Source: Pyrus communis (lineage: Eukaryota; Streptophyta; Magnoliopsida; Rosales; Rosaceae). Taken from it: a DNA stretch of 64,000 bases. The stretch spans positions 20,975,837 through 21,039,836 of the forward strand of contig NC_084817.1 in NCBI RefSeq assembly GCF_963583255.1, read 5' to 3'. Under the pieces are notes generated by a model. It saw nothing but the letters and a program-made list of their open reading frames with translations, had not been told where the DNA came from and did no database searches. Numbering within the stretch: the first letter of the stretch is position 1; each line of letters begins with the position of its first letter. Both the position numbers and the translations under genes were made by a program. Of the stretch, positions 23,126-35,000 are shown piece by piece.

Positions 23126-23767
23126 CATACATTTATACCATTCATTTATAGTCTCTTTGAGATGCTTTTGAGTTAAACTGGTTGCGTTTTACTCTATTTT
23201 ATGTTAGTGTGTAGTTGCATGTATTCTATGATCCATTTGAAGGCAAAAGAAGCAAAATATAACACTTTTGGAGTTTTCCCTACTGAGCATGGAAAGATGA
23301 AACTTCATGTTGTTTTGAAGTCCAAATAAGGTTTATAAAGGATCCAACAACACGAATCTTCCCTGTCAGAAGATCAGAGTAGGATGTAAGAGGAATTCTA
23401 GCCTAATTCGGAGATGTCAAATAAGTAAAACTTGTTCAAAATCTTAGCTTAATTGATGAGATCTATTTACAATCTGCATGTCGTAGCCACTTTTAGCACA
23501 TAAATACTTACCTTTTAGCCCACTTTATACACCCCTTTTATTCGGATGAAATTCATAACTCTAGGCCATTCATCTCTCACCTTTCATTTATACAAAAAAC
23601 CGTAGCCATTCTATACACTTCTACCATCTACCAAAGATTCCTCTCTTGGAGAAGTACACAAAAATTGCTTCAAGGTTTCCTCTCTTGAATTTTATTTCAC
23701 TCATGTTGTGTATCCTTGTTATAATCTTTATGATCATGATGTGTAAGTAGATTCATATCTAGGGATT
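23126..23767. other. Intergenic, nothing recognised
   Basis: AT-rich sequence with no supported gene. Its right part runs without a visible border into the dispersed repeat at 23768-24290, so it may belong to the same old element. Confidence 0.4.
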
Positions 23768-24290
23768 TTGATTTAGCTTTGCAAAACTAATCCATGTCGT
23801 TAAGATAAAGTATTCAATTCTCCAATATGCTTCTTGTCTTATTCAGTGATAATGTTTAATTTGTTTGTTTAAATTTTGTATCACCATTAGAGCTGCATAC
23901 AAATTGTATGACCAAGCTTGTAGTACACATCGTGCTTAATCTTTGTTGACATGTGAATAAATGAAGAGAATGCTATGCAAACATCCAGCTATATATTTTC
24001 TTTGGTTAATGATTTTTTTTTTTTGTATATTATAGACTCTTAATTTATATTGAAGTTGTACATCCCAATTAGGTTTCAGATTAGGAGAATTTAATCACAC
24101 CACATATCATATAACTAGTCATACATATTTAAAACGAACTCTAGAGGCAGATTGGTAGTTGAATATAGCTTAATTTAATAAACATGAAATTAGCTTTGTA
24201 ACAGCAAACTCGAGATCCCTCGTCCATCCCCATTTCCTCTAAATCAGTATATCATTCACCGTTACATTCTCCTTGCATTTTTAAGATACT
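23768..24290 (+). repeat. Third, partial copy of the repeat seen at 1.25-1.78 kb
   Basis: The first 440 bp match 1255-1695. The last about 85 bp, through the CATCCCCATTTCCTCTAAA block near 24225, match the start of duplication copies A and B. Similarity fades after about 24290. So the duplicated segment, or at least its left edge, has a third truncated relative here about 6 kb beyond copy B. Confidence 0.72.
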
Positions 24291-26641
24291 TTCATGTACA
24301 ACACAAAAGTCAAATTCAATTTTTTTTTTTTTCATTGTCAGTTAGGATTACCATAAAACTAGTGATTTGTAAAGGTCTCATTAGTTCCTATGGTTTGACA
24401 CCCTTGCTTGTATTATTATACTACCCACATATTTACACTTGGAAGAAAACAACAAGGATTGTTTATGATAAAAAATCAATATGTACATGCAACTATTATT
24501 AGCACTCAAAACATGTTATCTCGCAGTCCTTTGTAAAAAATTACAAATGCAAAATAAACATGGACGAGTACATACTTATCTTTTTATAGTGTCAACAGTC
24601 CCTTATACATATAATTAACTACTCAGTAAACTATATATTTATATATGTTCCACCAAATTAAAAATAATTTCGGAAGTTAAAAGACATATTAGTTGCTCGA
24701 AAGTTATCGAGTTAGAAATTTGGTTTGTTTTTATGTTGCATTTAATATTTTTGGTATTTTACGTGTTAGTGTTTTTTAGTGAAAGAAGGATTATGATTCA
24801 TTTCCTATTTTTTTACTAAGACTCAAGCTTACTTTCATGTTCGAAGGAGGGTCATCTTTTGCAAGTTCATCAAGAAGTAATGCAAGGTTTTGTCTCACAA
24901 GTATTATCTTTTCAATTGGTTGGATGTGATATGTGGTTATGTTTTGTATTGATTTACGTTGTGTTTGAAATCGTGAAATTGTATTTCGTACCAACGATAC
25001 TCCTTTCTATAATTGATTAATGAATATTTCTTACCTTATAAAAGAAAAAAAAAATTACTTTCATGTTTGTTTATTAATTTCATGCTTGTTTCAAAATTAG
25101 GTCTTTAAAATACCCTCTTATGATTAAATATATGATCAAATATAAGAAATAAGTTTTTGGCAAGATGTAATTCTTTTGCTAAGTAGTTTCAAAATTATGT
25201 CTCTAAAATACACCTCTTTATTTCTGTCAATTCTTTTTTACATTGTTTGTTTTAGTCACTGAAATATATAAGAATTAGAGTTTCTAATAAAATTCTCATT
25301 GTTTTCTCGTTCTTCGATTTGTTAATATAAATTAAAAGAAACGAGGTTGAGAATATTGTGGAAGCACGACATAAATGTGAGTGTAATTTAGTATATGCTT
25401 AAACTATTGTTAGTCATGGTTGTATAATTGTATATATTAACGATGAGTAACAGATCAAGCATTTGCCTACGCAACATTAGCATTGTCCTCTAGCAAACTT
25501 GCCTTATTTTTTAACTTTATTCTGGACCCAATTAGGCAAAGTATGCCAATATTTATTATGTGCTAAAGAACCACTTGTGTTAGTTTATTTATTAAAAATG
25601 CCAAAATGGTTTAGACGTCACTTTACCCACTATACCTCTTTATGGAAAGCTCCCATGTAACCAAATATCTCATAATTTAGAGGCATATATATATATGATA
25701 CAAATCCTCATTTCCTGTTCACGGACAGCGAAAGTATAAAAAAACATTATACTCCAGGGCTTTTTTATTACCACTTCACATATTAGTGAACACACCTACA
25801 TATTACAGGAGAAACCCCAAAATTCCTAATTGACATAACCTTAAATTTAAAGTAGGGTTTAACTGGAGAGTGGGGTGTATGTAAAGAGTATGGGGTGTGA
25901 GCGTAGTACTAAAAAGTATGTGGGTTATATTAAGATAAATTTTAATTTCAAAAGTAAATGTGGGGTTTATTAAGTATGTGGGTGCAATCAATAAAATGTA
26001 GGGTGTGAATAAAACAACCCTATATTTTATTTGGGAGTGAATTCTTGCTCCTTACATTGTCTTTGGATGAGAAAATTTAAGATTACTAAGGAATGCAAAA
26101 AGGACGGAATTTTATTTTCTAGAATTTGTTTGGTTAACTTAAAGGAACAATGGAATTTGAATACAGAATTTAATGTGCATATACAACCATTAATATATAA
26201 ATCAGAGATAATAGTTACAAAATGTGCTAGTAGATGTGATGGTGATGACATTAATGATGGTGGGTTCTGACGGCGGTGGGTGATGGCGGCAACCATAATG
26301 GTATTTGGTGGTGGCGGTAACCGTGATGGTGATGGCGGTGGTGGTGGTAGGTGGTAGTGACATGTGGTGGTGGTGGCCACACTCATGGTTGAGTTTCTTT
26401 TTTATACATTTTATTTTTATGCTCACTCATAGAAATTTGAAAATTACTCATATTTACATGTAATTTAAACTTAGAATTTGGCGAGGTGAAAATGCACTTC
26501 TATTTGTTGAAGGAAATGTGCGGCTACTCCTTCTCTTGAGAGGTCTCCTCTTGCTTCTTCGAAAGTTCCCGAAGGAAGAGAGCAATCCTTGTACTAATTA
26601 AATATGTCAATGGATTGATGGAAAACTTCTCTTTTATCCCA
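24291..26641. other. Intergenic; contains a GGT/GAT-rich tract
   Basis: No supported gene. Frames at 24791-24994 and 25803-26426 are AT-rich or low-complexity. At 26225-26385 the + strand is a degenerate GGT/GAT/GGC triplet tract, similar in composition to 49795-50115. A TA tract lies near 25688-25698. Confidence 0.5.
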
Positions 26642-26649
26642 CTCAGAAG

Positions 26650-27690
26650 CAAGGCCGGCCCTGAGAAATTGGGGGCCCTAGGCGAGCCTTCAAATGGGGG
26701 TCCTAAAGTTCTTTAACACCCGACTCGTCGTACATTTATATGTATAAGAAAATGTTTCGCTAAATACATGAAAAAGTTCATTTCTACATCAAAAATCATT
26801 AGAATTCATATCCAAAGAAGAAAGATATGCAAATATTACTTAAATATTACACGTCTCGCGTTTTTAGACGCAAATGTATTAATTAAGTTTACATAATCTA
26901 ACTTTTCAACCAATTCTTTTTCAATTAACAAAATAGCTAACCTATTTAATCTTTCTTGTGACATAGTTGATCGAATATACGATTTGATCAACTTTAATTT
27001 TGAGAAACTTCTTTCAGTAGAGGCAACTGTAACTAGTATGGTTAACAAAATACGATAAGCAACCCATGCATTCAGGAAACAACCATCCATTTGTCTTATA
27101 TATTTCAGCACTTCCATTGCCCGATTTATTTCCTTCGACAAAGTTTCTCTCAAGATTATTAGCTCTATAAATAAGTCATTTCTATCAATATCAGAATGCT
27201 CACCATGTTTCAGAAATCCTTCAAGATTGATACAAAAACTCTTCAAGCTATCATTGTCTACATCTTTTAACTTCTTCAAATTAATTAACTACTACAAAAA
27301 CCATATATATATATATATATATATATATTATACACATACTTAAGAAATATTTTGGGCTTTCCGGCCCTTCCCGAGGCCAAAAGCTGCACAGCAAGTTCCA
27401 AATTTTTTTTTTATAATTTCATATTGAGATATTTTACTCAAACTACAAAATTATATATATATATATATATAAAATTGTTATTGGTATTCCAAAATTCTAG
27501 TGGAGTACATTCCAAACTTTCTATATTTGGAAAAAAAAAAACTTGTAAAAAGTGTAGGACGAGATTTTTAAAGTGTCAATAACACTTCTTTATATATATA
27601 AAAAATAAGAATAAAAATTGGGCCACCCCCCCCCCCAAAGTGGGGGCCTTAGGCGCCCGCCTACTTGGGCTACTCCCAAGACCGGCACTG
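26650..27690 (-). mobile_element. hAT element, internally deleted, with perfect 8-bp target duplication
   Basis: CTCAGAAG flanks the element exactly at 26642-26649 and 27691-27698. The termini CAAGGCCGGCCCTGAGAA and, on the complement, CAGTGCCGGTCTTGGGAG are typical hAT ends, followed by inverted GGGGGCCCTAGGCG-type subterminal blocks. The only coding remnant is the transposase tail (26836-27279, - strand). At 1041 bp it is far shorter than an autonomous hAT. It is therefore a deletion derivative like Ds from Ac, depending on an enzyme supplied in trans. Two long (AT)n tracts lie at about 27306-27328 and 27452-27470. Confidence 0.92.
26836..27279 (-). pseudogene. hAT transposase C-terminal dimerisation domain, truncated
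   Basis: The 147-codon open frame ends with the hAT dimerisation signature VASTERSFSKLKLIKSYIRS followed by MSQERLNRLAILLIEKEL. Plant zinc-finger (TTF-type) hAT transposases carry this at the C-terminus. The N-terminal zinc finger and the RNase-H-like catalytic core are absent, since a full protein of this family is usually several hundred residues long. The remaining piece could at most allow dimerisation. It lies entirely inside the element at 26650-27690 and is not a host gene. Confidence 0.9.
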
Positions 27691-28116
27691 CTCAGAAGAA
27701 GGTGGATGTTGATTACTTTATCTTAGGGGTTATCCACCCTTCTTATTCTCACCCTACCCGTAGTGAATTTTGGGTGGTGTGAGCATGAAAACTCCGATTC
27801 AAGGTTGTCCTTATCATATCTAGCTAAGGGAAAGATAGAGGGATGGTTCCAAATTCCCAAATTAAAAATTCTTGCGAAAATTTTAAATTTGTATGTTTAT
27901 GAATTCAAATAAAGAAATTGGTGAATGTTAATTTATAAATTCCAACTTTTGTCCAAATTTCAAGTTTATTTCTTTTATCCAAACGTAGTGAGAGATGGTG
28001 AAGTTTGTCATGAGTTTGATCAAATTTATTACTATACAAATCTCAAAACTCAAACTTATTTAACGATAATCAATCAGTTGGTGATAACCGCCACTTAAGA
28101 ATTGATAAAAGTCTAT

Positions 28117-28286
28117 GGGTAATGCTAGGAAAACTAAATTTGTGGATAAAATTTGCAAACTAAATGAGGTGTCATCAATAGGAATGAGCACATTTATCAA
28201 CTTTTAAGTAGTAATTCAATCATCAACTTACATGTCATTTAGTTTACACAATTTTATTTATAAATTTAATTTTCCTAGCATTATCC
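28117..28286. mobile_element. Small MITE upstream of the MADS gene
   Basis: A 170-bp element with inverted ends GGGTAATGCTAGGAAAACT and GGATAATGCTAGGAAAATT. The similarity continues inward through AAATTTGTGGATAAAATT-type and AAACTAAATGA blocks. It belongs to the same terminal family as the MITE at 5288-5447. It lies about 0.37 kb upstream of the TATA box of the MADS gene. It is non-coding. Confidence 0.78.
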
Positions 28287-28499
28287 AAAACATATTTACA
28301 TAGGTTTGGAAAAGCCTGCAGAATATGACATTGACATGCATGACATCACCCATGTAAGTTTAGCGGGCACTCCCAAAGGGGACACAACGGCCATTCCAAA
28401 ACTCTGCTAGGGCAACTTTGTCTGCTGCATTTTTCTATTCGTCCAACGTCTCCCGAGTATTTTGAAAAAAAAAAAGAAAAAATTCCCAAAAAAGGGTAT

Positions 28500-28700
28500 G
28501 CGTATTCCTAGACACACGCGTCAAAGATCTATACGATGGGTGGCTTTAAGGTGTCCTTGCAGCTGATTGCTCCACGTGTCAAGAACATGAAAACCACTAG
28601 TGGTTTTATAGCCGAAAAGATAGTGGTTTCGTTGTCCTCAGGCGCACTTTCCTTATATAGCCTTCTGCTGATGTTAATCATCAGTACAGCCAGAGCTATT
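28500..28700 (+). promoter_or_regulatory. Probable core promoter of the MADS-box gene
   Basis: A TATA box (TTATATAG, 28653-28660) sits about 400 bp before the start codon. A G-box CACGTG lies at 28573-28578, roughly 80 bp upstream of the TATA box. Placement relative to the inferred leader exon fits a transcription start near 28685-28695. G-boxes are bound by plant bZIP and bHLH factors; which factor acts here cannot be told from the sequence. Confidence 0.55.
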
Positions 28701-28759
28701 TTGGGAGAAACCTCGATTTGTCTCCATTCCTTAAAAGCTATAGCTTCTTTGAGAACCGA
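28690..28759 (+). other. Inferred 5' untranslated leader exon of the MADS gene
   Basis: Downstream of the TATA box, a good 5' splice site (CGA, then GTAAGT at 28760-28765) ends this candidate exon. A 3' splice site (TTTGGTAG, ending 29057) lies eight bases before the ATG at 29065, giving a leader intron of 298 bp (28760-29057). The exact transcription start is a guess. If the leader intron is not used, the 5' UTR is simply about 375 bp long. Confidence 0.45.
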
Positions 28760-29064
28760 GTAAGTTTTAAGTCCATTTTTTTTCTCTTTTATTTCCATTA
28801 ATTTTCTTTCTTTTTTCCCTAAATTTTAATTCCTCAGTTCCTTCCTTTCTTCTATTTCAATATCGTTTCATAAATCCACCATTTTGATTTCAAACCTGTC
28901 CGATCTTGAACTAATTGAAAAATGAATGAACTTCCTCATATAACTTTAAGCTAATACAAATTGGTCTCATTAATCTTTCGTGCATATACATGTAATTTAT
29001 TGGGGCAGATGATTAATTTTGAAGTAGTGAATTAATTAACTAACCCAGATTTGGTAGGTGATCG

Positions 29065-32000
29065 ATGGGAAGGGGTAAGATTGTGATAAGGAGGATCGAC
29101 AATTCGACCAGCAGGCAAGTGACGTTTTCAAAGCGGAGGAACGGGCTGTTGAAGAAGGCGAAGGAGCTGGCGATCTTGTGCGATGCTGAGGTCGGAGTCA
29201 TGATCTTCTCCAGCACCGGCAAGCTCTATGATTTTGCAAGCACCAGGTCTTCCTAATTCTATCAACTTTAGTTTAACAATATTTAAGCTTAATTGCATCT
29301 GTTATTCATTTTATCTGATGAAATGGCATTTATTCGTAGCTTGAGATCCATGTGGAATTGAAGTTAATATGGTTGATAAATTAGCCTGAAAACATGCATG
29401 TCTTGTGGTGCTTCATTGTTCACAAATGTCCGATAGATTTTGATTCGGAATCACATAAATTATAACATGCAAGGACTACACATTAGTATATTAGAACTAA
29501 TAATTCCTTGTTCGTAAATTGAGTAGTGTCTTTTTAATTTTAAATTCCTTTTAAAATTTCAAACCCATACAACAAGATCTCATTAGAATTAACGTATATC
29601 GTATAATCACTTCCTGCTTTTGTATATCTCTTCTCATTTACTAACAAAAATTAGATATGAGTTCTAACTAAGGGAGTACATAGTTAATCCAAGACACCGC
29701 TTAGTCTTAGAGCAAACGAAGATTACACCCTGTTCGACGGGCGAAGCTACCTTATATCAGAGAGAGATGTTCTCTTTTGAATGAATGTGAGCTAATACAT
29801 TCTTTAAAAAATAAAAAATAAAAAAAGATAAATTAGTTCTAATCACAAACTTAAAAAACCACACGATAATAGCTCCGGTCTCCTTTTTTTGGAAAGTTTA
29901 AAACGACCAAAGGCTTAGATGAAAGTGCATGATCTATCACTAGAATATAGATTGAACAATTCTTTGCTGGTTTGCAAAAGTGTGTTACGGTATGATGTAT
30001 AGAATTTGTTTTCTTCCTAAAAATAACACCAATTAACTATTTATGCCATTTCAAATTATATGGGGTAATTAATACTTTTATTGTTTCAACACACATTTCA
30101 TAATTAATTTGAGTCCTTTTGTGATAGGATTGGTAGAGGATCCTCCCTTGTATGTTTACTTCATATTTCAATAATACGTAATGTTTCTCTTTAAAATGAT
30201 CAAACAATCATCGATTTCTTTATGAATGACCAAACAATTTCATGTTTTTGTAGGATGAGAAATTGATATTATTGAATCTGACGTGGTTTAATATTTAATT
30301 TATATCAAATCCTTTCTTCTGGAGGAATTCTCCAGGAGAACTAAGCCAATCGATCGAGGCTAATTCATCCTTATTTTAAAATTGAATTGACATGATTAAT
30401 TAACTCTGGTAGAGTAATTTGCCATGCTTGTTTTGTTTCAGACTCGCGACTTGCAATAGTCTAGTGACCTTTTCGCAAAAATTTTAGTTTCTCCAGTTAT
30501 ATCACCATTACGCTATGCATGGTGCTGCATGCAATTGGTTGGACGGATTAAATCGGACGCACTTTCACTTGTTTCTTTTTCCCTTGGTAGGACTTTTTAT
30601 GTTTTATCACTTATATATATCATCGGGGAAGGGGAGGATGAGAGCTTAAAATCTCTTTCAATATTTCAAAGAGAAGTATATATACTGTTAAGATAAAGAG
30701 CTAGTTCAGTGGTAAGTGTTATTAGATTGAGTCTATTGACCCTGCGGAAATAGAAGTTTGTCATTTGTGGTTCATGAGATTGTCTTTAATGAAGTACTAG
30801 TGCAAAGGCCGTTCTTACCCTCGAACCCTACAAACCAGCGGGGACAAAATACTTGAGTGCTAAGATCCATAAATAAGTTTAAGCTAATGCAATTGCATGT
30901 GGCGAAGTCAGGATTTTCAGATAATGGTGTCATAATATCCACCAAAAAATGCTTCGTGACCATTTTGTTGAGCACCTAGTAGGCACCTGTCAATTCTTGC
31001 CAATGTATGCCAAAAGCTTAGACCAACATAAGTCGACAACTACTATTATTCGTAGAGGTTTGTCGATGGTGGATGCAGGATATTGTGGAGTAACGTTGAA
31101 GACTGTCAAGACTTGTCAACTAAGGTATTTCATTAAGCACATGGTACTCACAATATAGTCGCACACAATAAGAGAGAAAAGGAAGACAAATATGACAGAA
31201 GAAAATAGAGAAGTAGGAGAAGAATGTTGTAATTTAATCTGCCTGAGCTGTTTATAGGAGTCAAATACAATACACAAATAAATATACATGGGTTTTTGAA
31301 GTTTTCGAGGTCAAGGACAACTAAGTACCCCATACTGGCTCCAGCACTATTGCATGTATATGTTGTTTATGAAATGAGGTGACAAAGAATCTAAAGAAGA
31401 TCATCAAAGTCATGCACATTATCTTCTGTTATTATTCATACAACACCATGACATAATGTGTTCTTGGATTTTGGGTTAGAATTTCCTAGGAGTGAAGGGA
31501 AAACAGAGACCTACAAATCATGACGAAGTTTGGACAAAACGGTCGAGAAGTACGTTATTTATAAAAATATGTAGAGTTCTCGACATATTTGATCCGTATA
31601 TATCCGTAGGAGTACCTTGAGTGAAACAAATTTGTGATAATAACAAACTCATGGCATGTTTTCTACTCATCGCATCTTTGCTTACTTTAATGAAGTTATG
31701 AATCCGGTAAGAGAAAGAAATATGAAGATTTTTTAGCCAAAATGGTTATTGAGATTTGTATAACTTTTTATTTTGATCCTTGACAATGAAAATCGTTATA
31801 AGTGATCACTGAGTTTGTCCACAATAAATTGTTTTAGTTATTTCGTAAAAAATCTGTCAATATCCCATTAAGTGAAGGGGTTGGTTTGACAAAAATACCT
31901 TTTAAAATGCGGTCACATGGTTGTTCACGTGACACTTTAACGAGGATATTGACAAATTACAAAAATACCAAAATGATTTATGCTGAATAAACTTAGGGAT

Positions 32001-35000
32001 CACTTATATTGATTTTCATTGTCAAATACCAAAGCGAGAAGTTGTACCAATCTTAGAGAACATTTTGGTTTAAAAGCCAAATATGTATGGGATCAATATT
32101 TGATATGATTTCCTGATTTTGAGGTACTAAAATTACATATATTAAAGTAAAACCCACCCTTTATTCACATTCCATATACGTTAGTAAACACAAGCGAAGT
32201 TAAAAATTAGAATGATTTGAACACTCATGTTTCAGCAAAATCGGAATGATTCAAACTTATTCATGGTAAATAAACATGTCATCAAATGTAAGTGAGGCCA
32301 TTATTTGAGCTTGGTTCCACACCTAAACCACTAATCAACCATAGTAACCCTAATAGTTCAGTTTGGTTCAGTTTTCACTTAAAATGGTGGCAACAACTAA
32401 ACCAAATCACAGTGTTCCAAAGTCAATTTAGTTGGTCAACCCATCAAGTTTGGAAGATGAGAGGTAGCAAAACTTTAGGTTGTGGAGCTAGAATTATGAC
32501 TCAGGAGGAGCCAAAAGTCTCCCTAAAACGCTTTTTTGATCTAAGAAAAATAAGGATATGTCGTGTCCTAACTACTAACCACCGTCATTTGGGTTTGGTA
32601 TGATGTTATTCTTGCCATCCTCTTCCTCAACTCAACCCCCATGCCCAGACTCAGATTAAAAGTCCCTTTAAGCAAAAGAATGAAGGGATGGGGGTGAGAA
32701 TAAAAATAAAAACCAAAAAACAAAAATAATAGTATTAAAAGACTTCAAGGAATAAAATTTAAAAATTTTAAAAAAAAACCAGCCTCTTGCCAACTTTCTC
32801 TCTCTCCCTTTTTTGATCACCTGAGTCCTTCAAAACTCATAGTGATGATGGTTAACTGCATAAGAACCACTGGCCTTAAATCAAACCCAATGAAGGAATA
32901 AGGAAAAAATTGTGATTGGGGCTCTAATACCCTGAAAATCTTTGGAAATTAGACGAATAACTCCATTTTTTATGTGAAAAAATGTTAAGGTAGGCCCGGC
33001 CCATTCTGGTCTCTTCATGGCTCAGCCATTACGAAACTGCATACATACAGGTGGTCGTCAGGATCCAAACATACCACATATCTTCGATATTAGCATATTT
33101 GACTCAGACCTTGAGTGGCCTGAAGCAATGAGGTTTTGTCGAGATTAAGGTAGCGAGGCTTCGTGAAGGACGTTGATGTGCAGAAAGGCTTCGCCAAGGG
33201 TGTGACAATGAGGCTACACTGAATTGAGCATCAAACAATGGCATTAAGGGAAGATAAAGAAAGACATATGAGAAGAAAGATGAGGATAAGAAGAGTGCAA
33301 CAAGAGAGGAGGTTGAGGAGTGATAAGAAAGAGAAAAGAGGAGAGGAGAGAAAAGACGAGAAGAGAAAATGGCGATTGATAGTTTTCTAATAGAATGAGG
33401 ATGAGGATTTTGATTTCTTTGGGTTCTCGAAACGATAAGTGTATTCAACCTCCAGTTAGAACCAACTACATGTACAAAATAAAGACTATAAAACTCCTAT
33501 CGTTCGATTCAGTTCATACATATTTTAAGACAAAAATTGTAGACTGAATTTCTATCTTAGAAGGTGATGTGGAGCATGATTGGAATTGATTTTTAAAAAT
33601 CCTTCTTAAATTCTAGTTAGGAGCTCATTTAAGGAGCCTATTGGAGATGCTCTTATCACATTACTTCGATCCATATGTATTGCGCATCTACATTAGCGGG
33701 AAGGATCCATTATAGGTGTATGCATTTTTGTTTGAATGCTTGGACAACAACAAAACTTTATCTCTCTCAGTGGATTCGCTGTATAATCCTAGAGCGCCAC
33801 TACGCTCAGTTTTGCACCAAGTCTTTCATTAGCTCCTAGTATTTCATGTTTTTTCTTAATGTCTTTTCACAAGTCTTCTTAGGTCTTCCTCTACCCCTTT
33901 TTGCCCTGAGCCTCAATCTCATAATTGCATTTTCTAATTGGAGTATCTGTAGGTTTTCCTTTCACATGTCCAAACCACCTTAACTAATTTTCTTTCATAT
34001 TATCTTCAATTACGACTACCCCTACTTTACCTCGGATATCCTTGTTCTTAATCTTATCATTTCTTGTGTGCCCACACATCTAACGATGCATTCTCATTTC
34101 CGCTACACTCATTTTTTGCACGTGTTGATGCTTGACCGCCCAACATTCCATACCAGAAAGCATTGTTCGCCTTATTGTCATCCTATAAAATTTTCCTTGA
34201 ACTTGACATACGACGGTTGCACAACATATCTGATATCCTTTTCCACTGCATACATCCAACTTGTATTCTATGGTTGAGATAATCATCCAGTTCTCTGTTC
34301 TTTTGCGTAATAGATCAAAGATAATGAAAGCGTTCACTCTTTGGCACTTCCTGATCTCCAATCTCTACTATATCTTATTTGGATCTCTATTCTCACTTAA
34401 CTTCACTCCATATACTCTGTTTTTGACATGCTCAGGCGAATATCTCTAAATTCCAACATTTCCCACCAAAGGTTAAGCTTCGCATGTACTCCCCATCCCT
34501 CTCTCCCCGTCCCCACGTTTCATTTATCAACACTATATCATCTGTGAAAAGCATATACCAAGGGATATCATATTGAATATGTCCAGTTAACTCATCCATT
34601 ACCAATGCAAAATGGTAAGGACTTAAAGCTGAACCGTGGTGTAACCCTATGATTATGGGAAAATTTTCATTTTGTCCTTCATAAGTTCTTATTGCAGTCT
34701 TTACTCCATCATAATATCATTTATTGCTTGGGTATATGCTACTCGTACCCCTTTCTTCTCTAGAATCCTCCAAAGAATTTCTCTTGGGACCTTATCATAC
34801 GACTTTTTTCAAATCTATAAAGACCAAATCCTTTTTCATATCTCTATATCATTCCATTGATCTCCATCAAAGATAGATTGCCTCTATAGTCGAGCGCCCC
34901 GGCATAAATCTGAATTGATTGTTTGGGACTCATGTCTCTTGCCTCAGTTTATAGTCACTCTCTCCCAAAGCTTAATTGTATGACTCATCAACTTAATATC

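Noticed and set aside
28536..28763. 75-codon + strand frame before the MADS gene
   Set aside because: It overlaps the TATA box and leader of the MADS gene and has no recognisable motif.
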